DNA of 64,000 bases from Syntrophomonadaceae bacterium (lineage in GTDB: Bacteria > Bacillota > Dethiobacteria > DTU022): the NCBI GenBank assembly GCA_007119965.1, contig SKOR01000038.1, positions 34,523-98,522 on the forward strand, written 5' to 3'. Under the pieces are notes generated by a model. It made no database searches and was not told the DNA's origin. It saw only the letters and a list, made by a program, of their open reading frames with translations. Shown one piece after another: positions 8,125-16,737 of the stretch; within the stretch, counting starts at the first letter, position 1, and the number at the start of each line of letters is the position of its first letter. The translations under genes were made by a program, and so were the position numbers.

Positions 8125-9947
8125 GTTGACCTACCTTCTTCGCTGACAGGTCCGGGCAGGGTAAAGAAAACTTTTGTCCCTGACCCTGGCTTACTCTCTA
8201 TCCATATTATACCACCATGGGCCTCGACCACTTTACGGGCTATCGAGAGGCCAAGCCCGGTTCCGCCAAAATCGCGGCTGCGTGTTTTTTCTACCCTGTA
8301 AAACCGTTCAAAAACCCTTGGCAGTTCACTTTCAGGAATTCCGCTACCTGTGTCTTCGATTAAAACCTTCGCCTGCTTGTCCTCCACTTCAGCCCTGATA
8401 ATGATTTCACCGTCTGGAGGAGTATACTTAACCGCATTGTTTAAAAGGTTCGAAAAAACACGCATTATTTTATCCCGATCAGCGTAAACTGTTGTGCAGG
8501 CGGGGTCAATTATTACCCTGATTCCTGGAAACTGCACTTTTAGTTTTTGCCTGAGCTGCCCGACAGCCTCACTGACAAGCTCCTGCAGATCCACTTCACT
8601 CCTCTGCCAGTATGCCTGGCTCGAATCCATCTGGGATAATACGAGCAGGTCTTTAACCATTGTAACCATTCGATCTGTTTCCACGGTCAGGACATTAAGA
8701 AAACGGCTGCGGGTTTCCGGCTCCTCGGCAGCACCGTCCAGCAGTGTTTCTATATAGCTTTTAACTGTGGCCAGGGGCGTCCTGAGTTCGTGGGAAACAT
8801 CTGCCACAAACTCTTCCTGGCGCCTGGTCAGCTCTCTCTCCCGGGTTATATCATGCAGGACAATTAATGTTCCGTCAAGTTTACCCCTGTCAACTTTGAA
8901 CGGGGCAATTTTCACCTCAATCGTTACCTCTGGGGATAGGCTTGAGATTTCAGCGGTCAGCGGTTTTTGGCGCCGGATAAACCGGCGCATTTCATCTGCG
9001 CCAATCAGGTTTCGCAGCAGGCTAAAACCGGAACGGTTCAAATCGGGCACTTTTAAACGAAGTTTATTAATCAGGCGCTTTGCCGACGGGTTAACCTGGA
9101 TAAGGCTTCCTTTGCCATCCAGAGCAACTATCCCGTCGCTCATATTGTTAATGATCGCCTCGACCTTGCTTTTTTCGGAAGACATCTCATTGATCGTATA
9201 GCTCAACTGATCGGCCAGATAGTTAAATGTTTCGCCCAGCCGCCCTATTTCATCAGCAGTCTGGACTTTGATTTTGCGTGAAAAGTCTCCGCGGGCCATA
9301 TAATATGCCTGGTCAGTCACATCACTGATCGGTGTTGTTATTGTTTTGGTCAGAACAATCCCCAGCAAGAAACTAACGGCAAGGGCGATCCCCACCCCGG
9401 AGAGCAAGATTGTTTTTACTTCATTCAGCGTGTCATCAACAGACTGGAGGGAGCCGCTCAAGTAAATGACCCCGATCGTGCTCTGCTCATTTACGATAGG
9501 GAAGGCAAGGTAATAGCGCCTCTCCTGGCTGACAGTATCGAAACGAACCTCATCGCTTAAATTGCCGGCTAAGGCCCGGGTTATCTCATCGCGAATCAGG
9601 CGCCGTCCAATCAGCGCCTGGCTGCCTGATGCACCGATCACATTGGCATAATTGTCCAGTATGATAATTTCCATTTCATGCAGATCCCTGAAGTCGCGGG
9701 CCAGACTTACTGTATCTTCCACCCAGAGCTGCCCCTCGCCGATTCCCGGCTGCATAAAAACAGAAAGAAGCCTGGCCTGGTTCTCCAGACTGTCTTTATA
9801 GTTACGAAGATAGTATTGCTCCAGTGATTGAACAAGGTATACGCTGATTAACTGCAGTGAAAAGAGGATTAGCATGATATAGATAAATATAATTTTCCAC
9901 TGGAGGCTGTTAAATAGTTTACCTCCGCCTAAAGAAATAGCCGACAC
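8121..9947 (-). CDS. walK: Sensor histidine kinase WalK (YycG)
   Basis: A membrane histidine kinase of about 608 residues. In order it has a first membrane segment, an extracellular sensor of about 140 residues, a second membrane segment, a HAMP domain, a PAS domain (NMSDGIVALDGKG), a HisKA domain with the phospho-accepting His in DVSHELRTP, and an ATPase domain (NLLNNAVKYTPP, DTGSGIPE, GGTGLGLSIA). This is the WalK layout, which controls cell-wall hydrolases in step with growth. The frame is open up to 10040, but that start would lie deep inside walR. The GTG at 9947, overlapping the end of walR, is preferred; the exact start is uncertain. The gene is translationally coupled to yycH. Confidence 0.92.
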   Translation of the reverse strand: MSAISLGGGKLFNSLQWKIIFIYIMLILFSLQLISVYLVQSLEQYYLRNYKDSLENQARLLSVFMQPGIGEGQLWVEDTVSLARDFRDLHEMEIIILDNYANVIGASGSQALIGRRLIRDEITRALAGNLSDEVRFDTVSQERRYYLAFPIVNEQSTIGVIYLSGSLQSVDDTLNEVKTILLSGVGIALAVSFLLGIVLTKTITTPISDVTDQAYYMARGDFSRKIKVQTADEIGRLGETFNYLADQLSYTINEMSSEKSKVEAIINNMSDGIVALDGKGSLIQVNPSAKRLINKLRLKVPDLNRSGFSLLRNLIGADEMRRFIRRQKPLTAEISSLSPEVTIEVKIAPFKVDRGKLDGTLIVLHDITRERELTRRQEEFVADVSHELRTPLATVKSYIETLLDGAAEEPETRSRFLNVLTVETDRMVTMVKDLLVLSQMDSSQAYWQRSEVDLQELVSEAVGQLRQKLKVQFPGIRVIIDPACTTVYADRDKIMRVFSNLLNNAVKYTPPDGEIIIRAEVEDKQAKVLIEDTGSGIPESELPRVFERFYRVEKTRSRDFGGTGLGLSIARKVVEAHGGIIWIESKPGSGTKVFFTLPGPVSEEGRST

Positions 9948-10611
9948 CCCTTTTTGTATGTATGTAATCAGGTTTGGCCGGATTCTGCTCCAGCTTTTCC
10001 CGCAGGCGGCGGACTGTGACATCCACCGTCCGATCATCACCTATGTAATCATAACCCCACACCTGGTTTAACAGCTGCTCACGGCTGTAGACATAACCTG
10101 GTTTCATCATCATGTAGACCAGCAGGTTAAACTCGCGCAGTGTCAACTCTACAGGGCTCCCTTCATTATAAACCTGTACCTCATCGCGGTCTACAGTAAT
10201 AGTCCCAACAGTTAAACTGCCTTTATGGTCCGATCCTTTCTCTTTAACTGCAGAGCGGCGCAGGATCGCCTTGACCCTGGCTGTAACTTCCCTGGCACTG
10301 AAAGGTTTGGTCACGTAATCATCAGCGCCCAGTTCCAGGCCGAGGATCTTATCCACTTCCATCTCCCTGGCTGTTAACATAATTATAGGGGTGTCGCGAT
10401 GCTTGCGGATTTCACGGCAAACGGTAAAGCCGTCCTTGCCGGGGAGCATAATATCTAAAACTATAACATCAGGATTTTCTGTCTCGGCCATTTGAAGCGC
10501 GGCTTCGCCGTCAAAAGCAGTAATCACCCGGTAACCCTCTTTTTCCAGGTTATATTTGAGAATTTCCACAATTGGCTTTTCGTCATCTACTACTAAAATC
10601 TTGTCTGTCAC
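9919..10611 (-). CDS. walR: Response regulator WalR (YycF), OmpR family
   Basis: A response regulator of 230 residues. The receiver domain has the acidic pocket VVDDE, phospho-acceptor Asp53 in VLDIMLPG, the switch Thr in MLTAR and the conserved Lys in VTKPFS. The C-terminal winged-helix domain of the OmpR type ends in VDVTVRRLREKLE and RGVGYFF. With WalK it controls cell-wall metabolism genes and is usually essential. An upstream open extension to 10746 has no homology and runs through a terminator hairpin. The GTG at 10611 gives the normal family length and is chosen as start. The terminator just upstream implies that the wal operon has its own promoter in 10612-10689, but no clear boxes were found. 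Confidence 0.95.
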   Translation of the reverse strand: MTDKILVVDDEKPIVEILKYNLEKEGYRVITAFDGEAALQMAETENPDVIVLDIMLPGKDGFTVCREIRKHRDTPIIMLTAREMEVDKILGLELGADDYVTKPFSAREVTARVKAILRRSAVKEKGSDHKGSLTVGTITVDRDEVQVYNEGSPVELTLREFNLLVYMMMKPGYVYSREQLLNQVWGYDYIGDDRTVDVTVRRLREKLEQNPAKPDYIHTKRGVGYFFRRR

Positions 10612-10689
10612 TTTTAGGACACTCCATCCGGTTGATAAACAAAACTTTCGCTTCAGCAGGCAAAAACCCTGCAAGTTTATTTCCCTGCC

Positions 10690-10719
10690 AAAAAAAACCC
10701 TTCTCCAGCTGGAGAAGGG
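10690..10719 (-). terminator. Rho-independent terminator of the M23/G5 peptidase gene
   Basis: A 22-bp perfect inverted repeat at 10698-10719 (CCCTTCTCC/GGAGAAGGG arms) is followed on the minus strand by eight T residues (10697-10690). It ends the peptidase transcript about 25 bp after its stop codon and separates it from walR. Confidence 0.93.
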
Positions 10720-10742
10720 CCGGTTACTTCGTGTGTTGGAAC

Positions 10743-12212
10743 TCAAGGGTTAAAAAAGCGCAGCGGGTCTATCGGTTTATGCTGGTAGTAACCGTGCCAT
10801 TCGCCGGTCCCGTCATCAAGGCGGATTTCAAAATGAAGATGAGGTCCCGAAGAGCGGCCGGTAGAACCAACCCTGCCGATGACCTCGCCTTTTTCAACCT
10901 GGTCCCCCTCAGAAACAAGGTTAACCTCATTATGCAGGTAAAGGCTCCAGTATGAACCGTGATAGATAATCATATAATTTCCCTGCGACCCTCCCCGGCC
11001 GGAAAACCAGACAATTCCGCTATCGGCAGCCAGAATATTTGTGCCGGCCGGAGCGTTGATATCGATCCCGGTGTGCCAGGCACTAAAGCCCCTGCCGGGC
11101 GTTATTGCCCCGCCATTCTCCACGGGCCAGATGAACCGACCGGAGCCAATAGAGGGAACCTTGGCAGTACCATGTTTTTCAACCTGCGCCACAGGCTCTT
11201 CAATCGTCTCTTCATTAATCTTTGTACGGGCTACTTCAACGCCGTTTTCACGGGTAATATGATAAGTTATTTCTTTTTTGCCTTCCTGCCCGGGGGTCTC
11301 TACCTCATGTTCAACCGTCCACATTTCCTCATCGTAAATGTATTCAGTGGCAAATGGAATATCTTCCACCACAACAACCTCTTCCCTGGTTTTAACATTT
11401 ACGCCATTACTTTCAATCGCAAAATCATGGTTATCGCGATACTCATCTTCGGAAATGGAGTGAACCAGTGAAGCAGAGTTGATAAAGGCGTAGTTGTGAC
11501 GATTGTCCAGTGATCCGCGTAAAAGGGGTTCGGTCAGGGCAGCTGCCTGAAAAGTCCCGGCGTTATTAACGTCCACAAGGAGTTTAACAACTTCTTCGGC
11601 TGTATAGACATTGTCAGGGCAGACGCTGCAGGGCTCGAGGGTCAGGTCTTCAACAATCACAGAATCCAGCAGCCTGGCACTGCTTTGGTTGCTGATGTAT
11701 GCGGATTTCAGGGCTGTGACAATTTCATTAAGTTCAGTTTCTGAATTGACCGGCACCAGGGGCGCCCCGTCAATCTTAATCATGTATGCGTCCGTACGCA
11801 GGGTCATCTGCTGGCGAACAGCAGTTTTTACGGTTTCCGTCTCAGAACTGCTCTCAGGCCTGAACTCTTTAACCAGGGCAATTTTTTTACCCGGCTCCAT
11901 GTGCATACCATACAGGTCGCCTAAGCGCTCCGTCAGGTCAGCAACAAAAGTTTCAAACTCCCCGGCGTTTTTTACGACCCCTACTTCCCGGTCGTCCATC
12001 AAAACGACATAGACAAAACTATTCATGTAATTATAAAATGCCAGGGCGGAGACCAGGAATAAAGACGCCGCCAGGAGATAATGGGGGCACCTTAATTTAT
12101 TAGCTTTTAGCCACAATTTTATCTTTCTGAGGACACTAACAGTCATGGACCGTTTCTTCTTTACCTTGGGCTTCTTACCTGCAGGCACAAATTGGACAGC
12201 CTTTGGTTCCAT
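10743..12212 (-). CDS. Membrane-anchored M23 peptidase with G5 domain
   Basis: A 489-residue cell-wall hydrolase candidate. A basic N-terminus (PKVKKKR) precedes one membrane segment (about 47-65). An extracellular region of about 200 residues follows, then a G5 domain (about 280-355, ending in VEKHGT) that in other proteins binds polysaccharide or N-acetylglucosamine, then a C-terminal LytM/M23 domain. The zinc ligands are visible as HTGIDI (His and Asp), the catalytic His in LYLHNE and HLHFE. Such proteins cut peptide bridges in peptidoglycan. The ATG at 12212 is preferred to the upstream GTG/ATG options because AGAAAGGA lies nine bases before it. It has its own promoter and a leader of about 230 nt with unusual structure. 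Confidence 0.88.
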   Translation of the reverse strand: MEPKAVQFVPAGKKPKVKKKRSMTVSVLRKIKLWLKANKLRCPHYLLAASLFLVSALAFYNYMNSFVYVVLMDDREVGVVKNAGEFETFVADLTERLGDLYGMHMEPGKKIALVKEFRPESSSETETVKTAVRQQMTLRTDAYMIKIDGAPLVPVNSETELNEIVTALKSAYISNQSSARLLDSVIVEDLTLEPCSVCPDNVYTAEEVVKLLVDVNNAGTFQAAALTEPLLRGSLDNRHNYAFINSASLVHSISEDEYRDNHDFAIESNGVNVKTREEVVVVEDIPFATEYIYDEEMWTVEHEVETPGQEGKKEITYHITRENGVEVARTKINEETIEEPVAQVEKHGTAKVPSIGSGRFIWPVENGGAITPGRGFSAWHTGIDINAPAGTNILAADSGIVWFSGRGGSQGNYMIIYHGSYWSLYLHNEVNLVSEGDQVEKGEVIGRVGSTGRSSGPHLHFEIRLDDGTGEWHGYYQHKPIDPLRFFNP

Positions 12213-12260
12213 TGGAATGATCCTTTCTGCATTGCAAGATGTCAGCAAACTCCCAACTCA

Positions 12261-12356
12261 AGATCACCGCCCATAATTTTTAAGCTTACATCAGGCGGTC
12301 CGCGTTAGCCTCTCTAACATCTTCCGCGTTAACTCTCTCTAACATTTTGGTGATCT
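12261..12356 (-). ncRNA. Structured 5' leader element with twin hairpins (unknown class)
   Basis: In the minus-strand transcript, an 8-nt arm AGATCACC (12356-12349) is complementary to GGTGATCT (12268-12261). Inside this stem lie two near-identical units (12347-12323 and 12322-12299), each a small hairpin GUUAG/CUAAC or GUUAG/UUAAC followed by GCGGA. A third helix, ACCGCC with GGCGGT (12299-12294 with 12271-12266), overlaps the closing stem, so the two pairings exclude each other. The C-to-U change between copies keeps the pair as G-U. This resembles a riboswitch-type leader but matches no class recognised here. No terminator is visible in it. Confidence 0.45.
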
Positions 12357-12449
12357 AAATTAACTGACTGTAAGTAGTTTTAACAATGCCGCTAAGTAGT
12401 GGTGAACAAAAAAACGGTATCGCTTGTTGGGCAACCCGTTAATGAAAAA

Positions 12450-12478
12450 ATTATATCATGTTTAATATTATAAATCAA
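12450..12478 (-). promoter_or_regulatory. Sigma-A-type promoter of the M23/G5 peptidase gene
   Basis: On the minus strand a -35 box TTGATT (12478-12473) and a perfect -10 box TATAAT (12455-12450) are separated by 17 bp. Transcription would start near 12443, giving a leader of about 230 nt before the ATG at 12212. Confidence 0.75.
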
Positions 12479-12698
12479 ACTTAGCAATTCAACAGTATCG
12501 CATCAGGACTCTGCAAGCTTAAATCCGGACCTTGGCGGATCCTCCGGATCAATACAAAACTATTATAAGTTCAGCCAAAACTTAAAAAAGCACGGCAGCT
12601 AATGCGCAGGCCCCATTTAAGAAGGGCATCTTGTTAAATAATCCATGCCGCCATCTTGATGATCAAAGGCAGCAAAATCATTCTTTTTGCGGCCAGGC
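12479..12698. other. Intergenic region without recognised gene
   Basis: About 220 bp between the promoter of the M23/G5 gene and the 3' end of the FAD-protein gene. It contains a short palindrome around GGATCCTCCGGATC (12538-12551) but no convincing terminator or open frame. Confidence 0.4.
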
Positions 12699-14081
12699 TT
12701 AGAGACGCTTTAAAATTTCGCGGGCGGCCAGGAGACCGGTTGAAGATGCCTGGATTAACCCCCTGGTTACTCCTGCCCCGTCCCCGACCGCAAATAAGTT
12801 TTCAATGTCAGTTTCCAACTTCTTGCTGAGGCATAGCCGATATGAATAGAACTTAACCTCGATGCCATAAAGCAGGGTGTGACGTGAATTAATACCCGGG
12901 GCCAGTTTATCAAGGGCTTCCAGCATTTCAATAATTCCCAGGAGATACCTGTAGGGTAAAACAAGGCTTAAGTCACCGGGAGTTGCTTCCGACAGGGTAG
13001 GTTTAACCAGGCCGCGGCGAATCCGTTCGGGGGTTGAACGCCGGCCCATCAGCAGATCACCCAACCGCTGAACGATTACTCCGTCGCCAAGCATGTTAGC
13101 CAGGCTGGCTATATAACGCCCGTATCGAATCGGTTCGGTAAAGGGTTCGGTAAATGTTTTGCTGACTAAAAGCGCAAAATTTGTGTTATTCGTCCTGGTT
13201 TCAGCAAAACTATGCCCATTTACGGTTACCAGGCCTTCATTGCCTTCAGTTACCACGACACCATAAGGATTCATACAAAAAGTACGAATCCGATCATCAA
13301 AGTGCCTGGTAAAATAGATCAGCTTAGATTCATAAATCTGGCTGGTCATTTTTTCCATGATCACCGCAGGCACTTCCACCCGAACACCTATGTCGACCGG
13401 ATTGTTGACACCCTTCAGGCCAAGCCTTTTAGATTCAGTATGAATCCATTCAGCGCCGGCCCGTCCCGGGCCGCAAATTACGTAATCAGCTTTTATGGCT
13501 TCCCCTGACTTTAGCTTAACGCCTATGACCTTTCCATTCCTATTGATAAGCTGATCTACTGTTGTATTCATAAGCATATCGACCCGATCCAGCAGGGCCA
13601 GGTGCATTTTTTTAAGAACGCCGTAGCAGTTTTCAGTGCCGAGGTGCCTGATTTTTGCCGGGATCAGGCTCAGTCCGGCTGCCGCTGCACTTCGCTCTAT
13701 ATCCCTGACCGCCTCCTGGTCCGTTCCGTAAACAACTTCAGAGGCTCCATATGACAGGTAAACCTGATCTACCTCACCAATCAACTTATTAACAGCTTCG
13801 GGATCGATGTATTCATCCAAAAAGCCGCCAAAGGCAGAAGTGAGGGTCAGTTTTCCATCACTAAATGCTCCGGCCCCTCCCCACCCACAGGTGATGGCAC
13901 AGGGATTGCAGCGCAGGCAGCGCCCGTATTCTCCCTGCGTTTTACAACGCCGCTTTTCCAGGGGCTGCCCTTTGTCAATAATCAGAACAGTGGCTTTGCT
14001 TTTTGCTGTCAACTCCAATGCGGCAAATATTCCGGCCGGGCCGGCTCCGATAATAATTACATCGTAACTTTTAGCGGCCAT
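12699..14081 (-). CDS. FAD-dependent dehydrogenase/oxidoreductase (COG2509-like)
   Basis: A 460-residue flavoprotein. The N-terminal dinucleotide-binding motif is IIIGAGPAGIFAALEL, followed by a cysteine-rich segment, RCLRCNPCAITCGWGGAG (about 54-72), characteristic of this uncharacterised FAD-dependent dehydrogenase family. The C-terminus has the second FAD-contact motif LFAVGDGAGVTRGL. The Cys pattern (RCxxCNPC then TC) could hold an iron-sulfur cluster or be redox active, but this is inference. The reaction and substrate are unknown. It lies six bp downstream of dnaB in the same direction, so it is probably co-transcribed with the replication/ribosomal genes. Confidence 0.8.
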   Translation of the reverse strand: MAAKSYDVIIIGAGPAGIFAALELTAKSKATVLIIDKGQPLEKRRCKTQGEYGRCLRCNPCAITCGWGGAGAFSDGKLTLTSAFGGFLDEYIDPEAVNKLIGEVDQVYLSYGASEVVYGTDQEAVRDIERSAAAAGLSLIPAKIRHLGTENCYGVLKKMHLALLDRVDMLMNTTVDQLINRNGKVIGVKLKSGEAIKADYVICGPGRAGAEWIHTESKRLGLKGVNNPVDIGVRVEVPAVIMEKMTSQIYESKLIYFTRHFDDRIRTFCMNPYGVVVTEGNEGLVTVNGHSFAETRTNNTNFALLVSKTFTEPFTEPIRYGRYIASLANMLGDGVIVQRLGDLLMGRRSTPERIRRGLVKPTLSEATPGDLSLVLPYRYLLGIIEMLEALDKLAPGINSRHTLLYGIEVKFYSYRLCLSKKLETDIENLFAVGDGAGVTRGLIQASSTGLLAAREILKRL

Positions 14082-14087
14082 ATATTT

Positions 14088-15434
14088 CTAACCTTCTTCC
14101 TTAATTGCATCACGGGCAATATTGGCAAACTTTGTAAAACGATCAAGAAAATAAAGTTCTACCAGGCCCGTTGGCCCATTTCTCTGTTTGGCAATACTGA
14201 TTTCTGCAATATTGCCTTGCTCTGTATCCCGGTTATAGTACGACTCGCGATAAATAAACATAACCACGTCGGCGTTGGCTTCAATACCCCCGGACTCCAT
14301 CAGGTCGCTGAGTATGGGACGCCGGTCGGGCCTTTTTTCTACAGCCCTGCTCAGCTGGGACAGGGCAACTACGGGAACCTGCAATTCCTTGGCAAGAGCT
14401 TTCAGGGCTCTTGATATTTCGGACAGCTCCTGCTGCCTGCTTTCAGAACGGGCAAACCCGCGCATTAACTGCAGGTAATCAACAAATATTGCCTTCAAAC
14501 CTTTCTCGGCTTTGAGGCGGCGGGCTTTGGCCCGAACCTCCATGACAGATAAGCTGCCGGAATCATCAATGTAAAGAGGGGAATCGCTGAGCGGCCCGAC
14601 AGCCCTTGTCAGTTTCTGCCATTCATCCTGGCTGAGGAATCCCCTCCGCATGTTCTGGGCATCAACCTGGGATTCTGCACAAAGCAGGCGCTGCGCCAGC
14701 TGTTCCTTGGACATCTCCATGCTGAAAAACGCGGTCGGCAGTTTTTCTTTTACCGCCATTTGCTGCATCATATTTAAGGCCAGGGTAGTTTTACCCATGC
14801 TGGGCCTGGCCGCAATGATAATCAGATCTGAGCTCTGAAAACCGGATGTTATCCTGTCGAGATCAGTAAAACCGGTAGAAAGGCCGGTCACCCCTTTTTT
14901 ATCGTCATAGAGCTTCTCGATGCTGTCAAAAGCCTGGACCAGGACATCTTTAATTGAAGCGAACCCCTGCTGTTTGCCCCGGCGGCTTATTTCGAAAATC
15001 AACTGCTCAGCCTCATCAAGGAATTCATCCACATTGGAAGGGGCTTCAAAGCTACGCGATACTATTCCTGTGGCCGTTTGAATCAGGGCCCGCAGGATTG
15101 CTTTTTCCCTGACAATGCGCGAATGGTACTGCACATTAGCTGCAGTCGGAACCGCGTTGGCCAGGGTAACCAGGTAAGACCTGCCCCCCACATCTTCGAG
15201 GCATTGATTACGCTGCAGCTCTTCAGATAAAGTCACCAGGTCAACCGGTTCGCCTTTTTCACTTAGGGAAATTATACCGGCAAAGATCTTCTGATGGGCA
15301 GTACTGTAAAAATCTTCATCCGTTAATAGCTCCGCCGCTGCATAAATAGCCTCACGGTCAATAATCATCGACCCTAAAACCGACAGTTCGGCCTCTTTGC
15401 TCTGGGGTGGGACTCTGTCACTGAGCACTACCAA
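14088..15434 (-). CDS. dnaB: Replicative DNA helicase DnaB (DnaC in Bacillus)
   Basis: A 448-residue hexameric helicase that unwinds DNA at the fork. The N-terminal DnaB domain (about 8-110) includes LGSMIID. The RecA-like C-terminal domain has Walker A in ARPSMGKTTLAL (209-220), Walker B in KAIFVDYLQLM and the family motifs RLLCAE and SGGIEANADVV. The length matches the family. A TTG at 15434 with GGAAGGAGG nine bases upstream is given as start; the GTG two codons later is an alternative. It follows rplI closely, as in many Bacillota (rplI-dnaB). The gene is not interrupted by an intein, a common feature of this family. Confidence 0.96.
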   Translation of the reverse strand: MVVLSDRVPPQSKEAELSVLGSMIIDREAIYAAAELLTDEDFYSTAHQKIFAGIISLSEKGEPVDLVTLSEELQRNQCLEDVGGRSYLVTLANAVPTAANVQYHSRIVREKAILRALIQTATGIVSRSFEAPSNVDEFLDEAEQLIFEISRRGKQQGFASIKDVLVQAFDSIEKLYDDKKGVTGLSTGFTDLDRITSGFQSSDLIIIAARPSMGKTTLALNMMQQMAVKEKLPTAFFSMEMSKEQLAQRLLCAESQVDAQNMRRGFLSQDEWQKLTRAVGPLSDSPLYIDDSGSLSVMEVRAKARRLKAEKGLKAIFVDYLQLMRGFARSESRQQELSEISRALKALAKELQVPVVALSQLSRAVEKRPDRRPILSDLMESGGIEANADVVMFIYRESYYNRDTEQGNIAEISIAKQRNGPTGLVELYFLDRFTKFANIARDAIKEEG

Positions 15435-15460
15435 CTGCAGCAGCCTCCTTCCAATAAACC

Positions 15461-15907
15461 TTAATCTTCTTTGTCAACCCGGATTAGTATTTCAGCTTTT
15501 ATTCCAGGGTGCAGGCGGATTTCTGCAGTGTAACTGCCGACACTTTTAATCTGTTCGGAGAGCTCAATTTTCTTTTTATCAACTTCAAACCCTTCTTTGA
15601 CCAGTTGTTCAGCAACATCAGCAGGTGTAACTGAGCCAAAAAGACGCCCGCCTTCCCCCGCCGGCATTTTAAACGCAACCTCTTTATGAGACAACTTCCC
15701 CGCTTTTTCACGGGCCTGTTCTTCCAATTCTTTATTGATTGCTTCTTCTTTCTCCTGCCGCTGTTCCCAGTCGCGAAGTTTTTGCGGGGTCGCTTCAACT
15801 GCCAACCCGCGGGGTAACAGGTGGTTGCGGGCATAGCCCCTGGCCACCTCTTTCAATTCACCTTTTTTACCCAGGTTGGGCACATCCTGTTCAAGAATAA
15901 CCTGCAT
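15461..15907 (-). CDS. rplI: Ribosomal protein L9
   Basis: A 148-residue protein with the canonical start MQVILEQDVPNLGKKGELKEV and the GYARNHLLPRGLA motif of the N-terminal 23S rRNA-binding domain. A long connecting helix (about 42-75, rich in Glu, Lys and Gln) leads to the C-terminal domain (RLFGSVTPADVA). L9 is a large-subunit protein at the base of the L1 stalk and helps maintain reading frame. It is separated from rpsR by a terminator hairpin, yet is followed immediately by dnaB. Confidence 0.97.
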   Translation of the reverse strand: MQVILEQDVPNLGKKGELKEVARGYARNHLLPRGLAVEATPQKLRDWEQRQEKEEAINKELEEQAREKAGKLSHKEVAFKMPAGEGGRLFGSVTPADVAEQLVKEGFEVDKKKIELSEQIKSVGSYTAEIRLHPGIKAEILIRVDKED

Positions 15908-15970
15908 TAAATGTCAGCTCCCTTCCTTTAGCCTGTCTGTTAATTCGCTTTTCAGATGCCGCTATCCTGC

Positions 15971-16007
15971 AAAAAAAACGGTGTCTGGAATTATATTCCG
16001 ACACCGT
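15971..16007 (-). terminator. Rho-independent terminator after rpsR
   Basis: Arms ACGGTGTC and GACACCGT with an extended GGAAT/ATTCC inner pairing (15978-16007) are followed on the minus strand by seven T residues. It lies between rpsR and rplI, so rplI-dnaB are expressed by readthrough or a separate promoter. Confidence 0.9.
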
Positions 16008-16032
16008 TATACGAGTAACCTTCTAAGCCCTG

Positions 16033-16263
16033 CTACTCCATGCTAAAAGGCAGTAAAGCCATTATCCTGGCCTTCTTTATCGCCCGGGTCAACTGCCTCT
16101 GGTGCTTGGCGCAATTACCGGAAATACGGCGCGGGAGGACTTTACCTCTCTCAGTCACAAACCGCTTTAATTTTTCATACTGTTTATAATCAACGTTGTC
16201 AATTTTCTCGACACAGTAACTGCATATCTTCTTTTTTGGTTTTCTTCCTCTGTCTCGCCTCAT
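16033..16263 (-). CDS. rpsR: Ribosomal protein S18
   Basis: A 76-residue basic protein with the S18 core: [32 protein letters not shown] and the conserved [17 protein letters not shown]18 forms a dimer with S6 on the platform of the small subunit. The CSYC pair is the zinc-type ligand set found in many S18 proteins. It is third in the rpsF-ssb-rpsR operon, which is regulated in Bacilli by S6:S18 binding to the leader. Confidence 0.97.
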   Translation of the reverse strand: MRRDRGRKPKKKICSYCVEKIDNVDYKQYEKLKRFVTERGKVLPRRISGNCAKHQRQLTRAIKKARIMALLPFSME

Positions 16264-16280
16264 AAGCCATCCTCCTTCCG

Positions 16281-16688
16281 TTAAAAGGGAACGTCATCTC
16301 CACTGATCTCCAAGTCATCGCCGCCCGTGCTGCTGAAATCATCTGGCTTCGATTTCACGGCATCGGGGGCCCGATCAAGAAATTGCACATTGTCGGCCAC
16401 AATATCAGCTGCTTTACGCCTGACTCCCTGGCTGTCATCATAGGAACGAATCTGCAGCCGTCCGGTCACAGCAGCCAATCTGCCTTTTTTTAGATAGTTA
16501 GCGCATGTTTCAGCCAACTTTCGCCAGGTTACAATGTTAATAAAATCAGTTTCTCTTTCCCCCTGCTGATTGGTAAAAGGACGGTCGACTGCCAGGGTAA
16601 AAGTAGCGATTGGCACACCGCCGCCGGCTGTATAGCGGAGCTCCGGATCATTGGTTAGACGACCGATCAAAACCACCTGATTTAACAT
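16281..16688 (-). CDS. ssb: Single-stranded DNA-binding protein
   Basis: A 135-residue SSB with an OB fold ([52 protein letters not shown]) and an acidic C-terminal tip ending in DDVPF that recruits repair and replication proteins. The linker is short. The ATG at 16688 is preferred to the GTG two codons upstream because of its distance from AAGGACGG; both are possible. It lies between rpsF and rpsR, the usual order in Bacillota. Confidence 0.96.
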   Translation of the reverse strand: MLNQVVLIGRLTNDPELRYTAGGGVPIATFTLAVDRPFTNQQGERETDFINIVTWRKLAETCANYLKKGRLAAVTGRLQIRSYDDSQGVRRKAADIVADNVQFLDRAPDAVKSKPDDFSSTGGDDLEISGDDVPF

Positions 16689-16737
16689 GAGCACACCGTC
16701 CTTCTTAGTTTGATATTGAACGCCTGTAAATCAACCA

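Noticed and set aside
9948-10040. N-terminal extension of WalK within walR
   Set aside because: The extra residues lie in the coding part of walR in another frame and have no WalK-like sequence.
10612-10746. N-terminal extension of WalR
   Set aside because: It would be translated through the terminator hairpin of the upstream gene and gives a non-homologous leader peptide.
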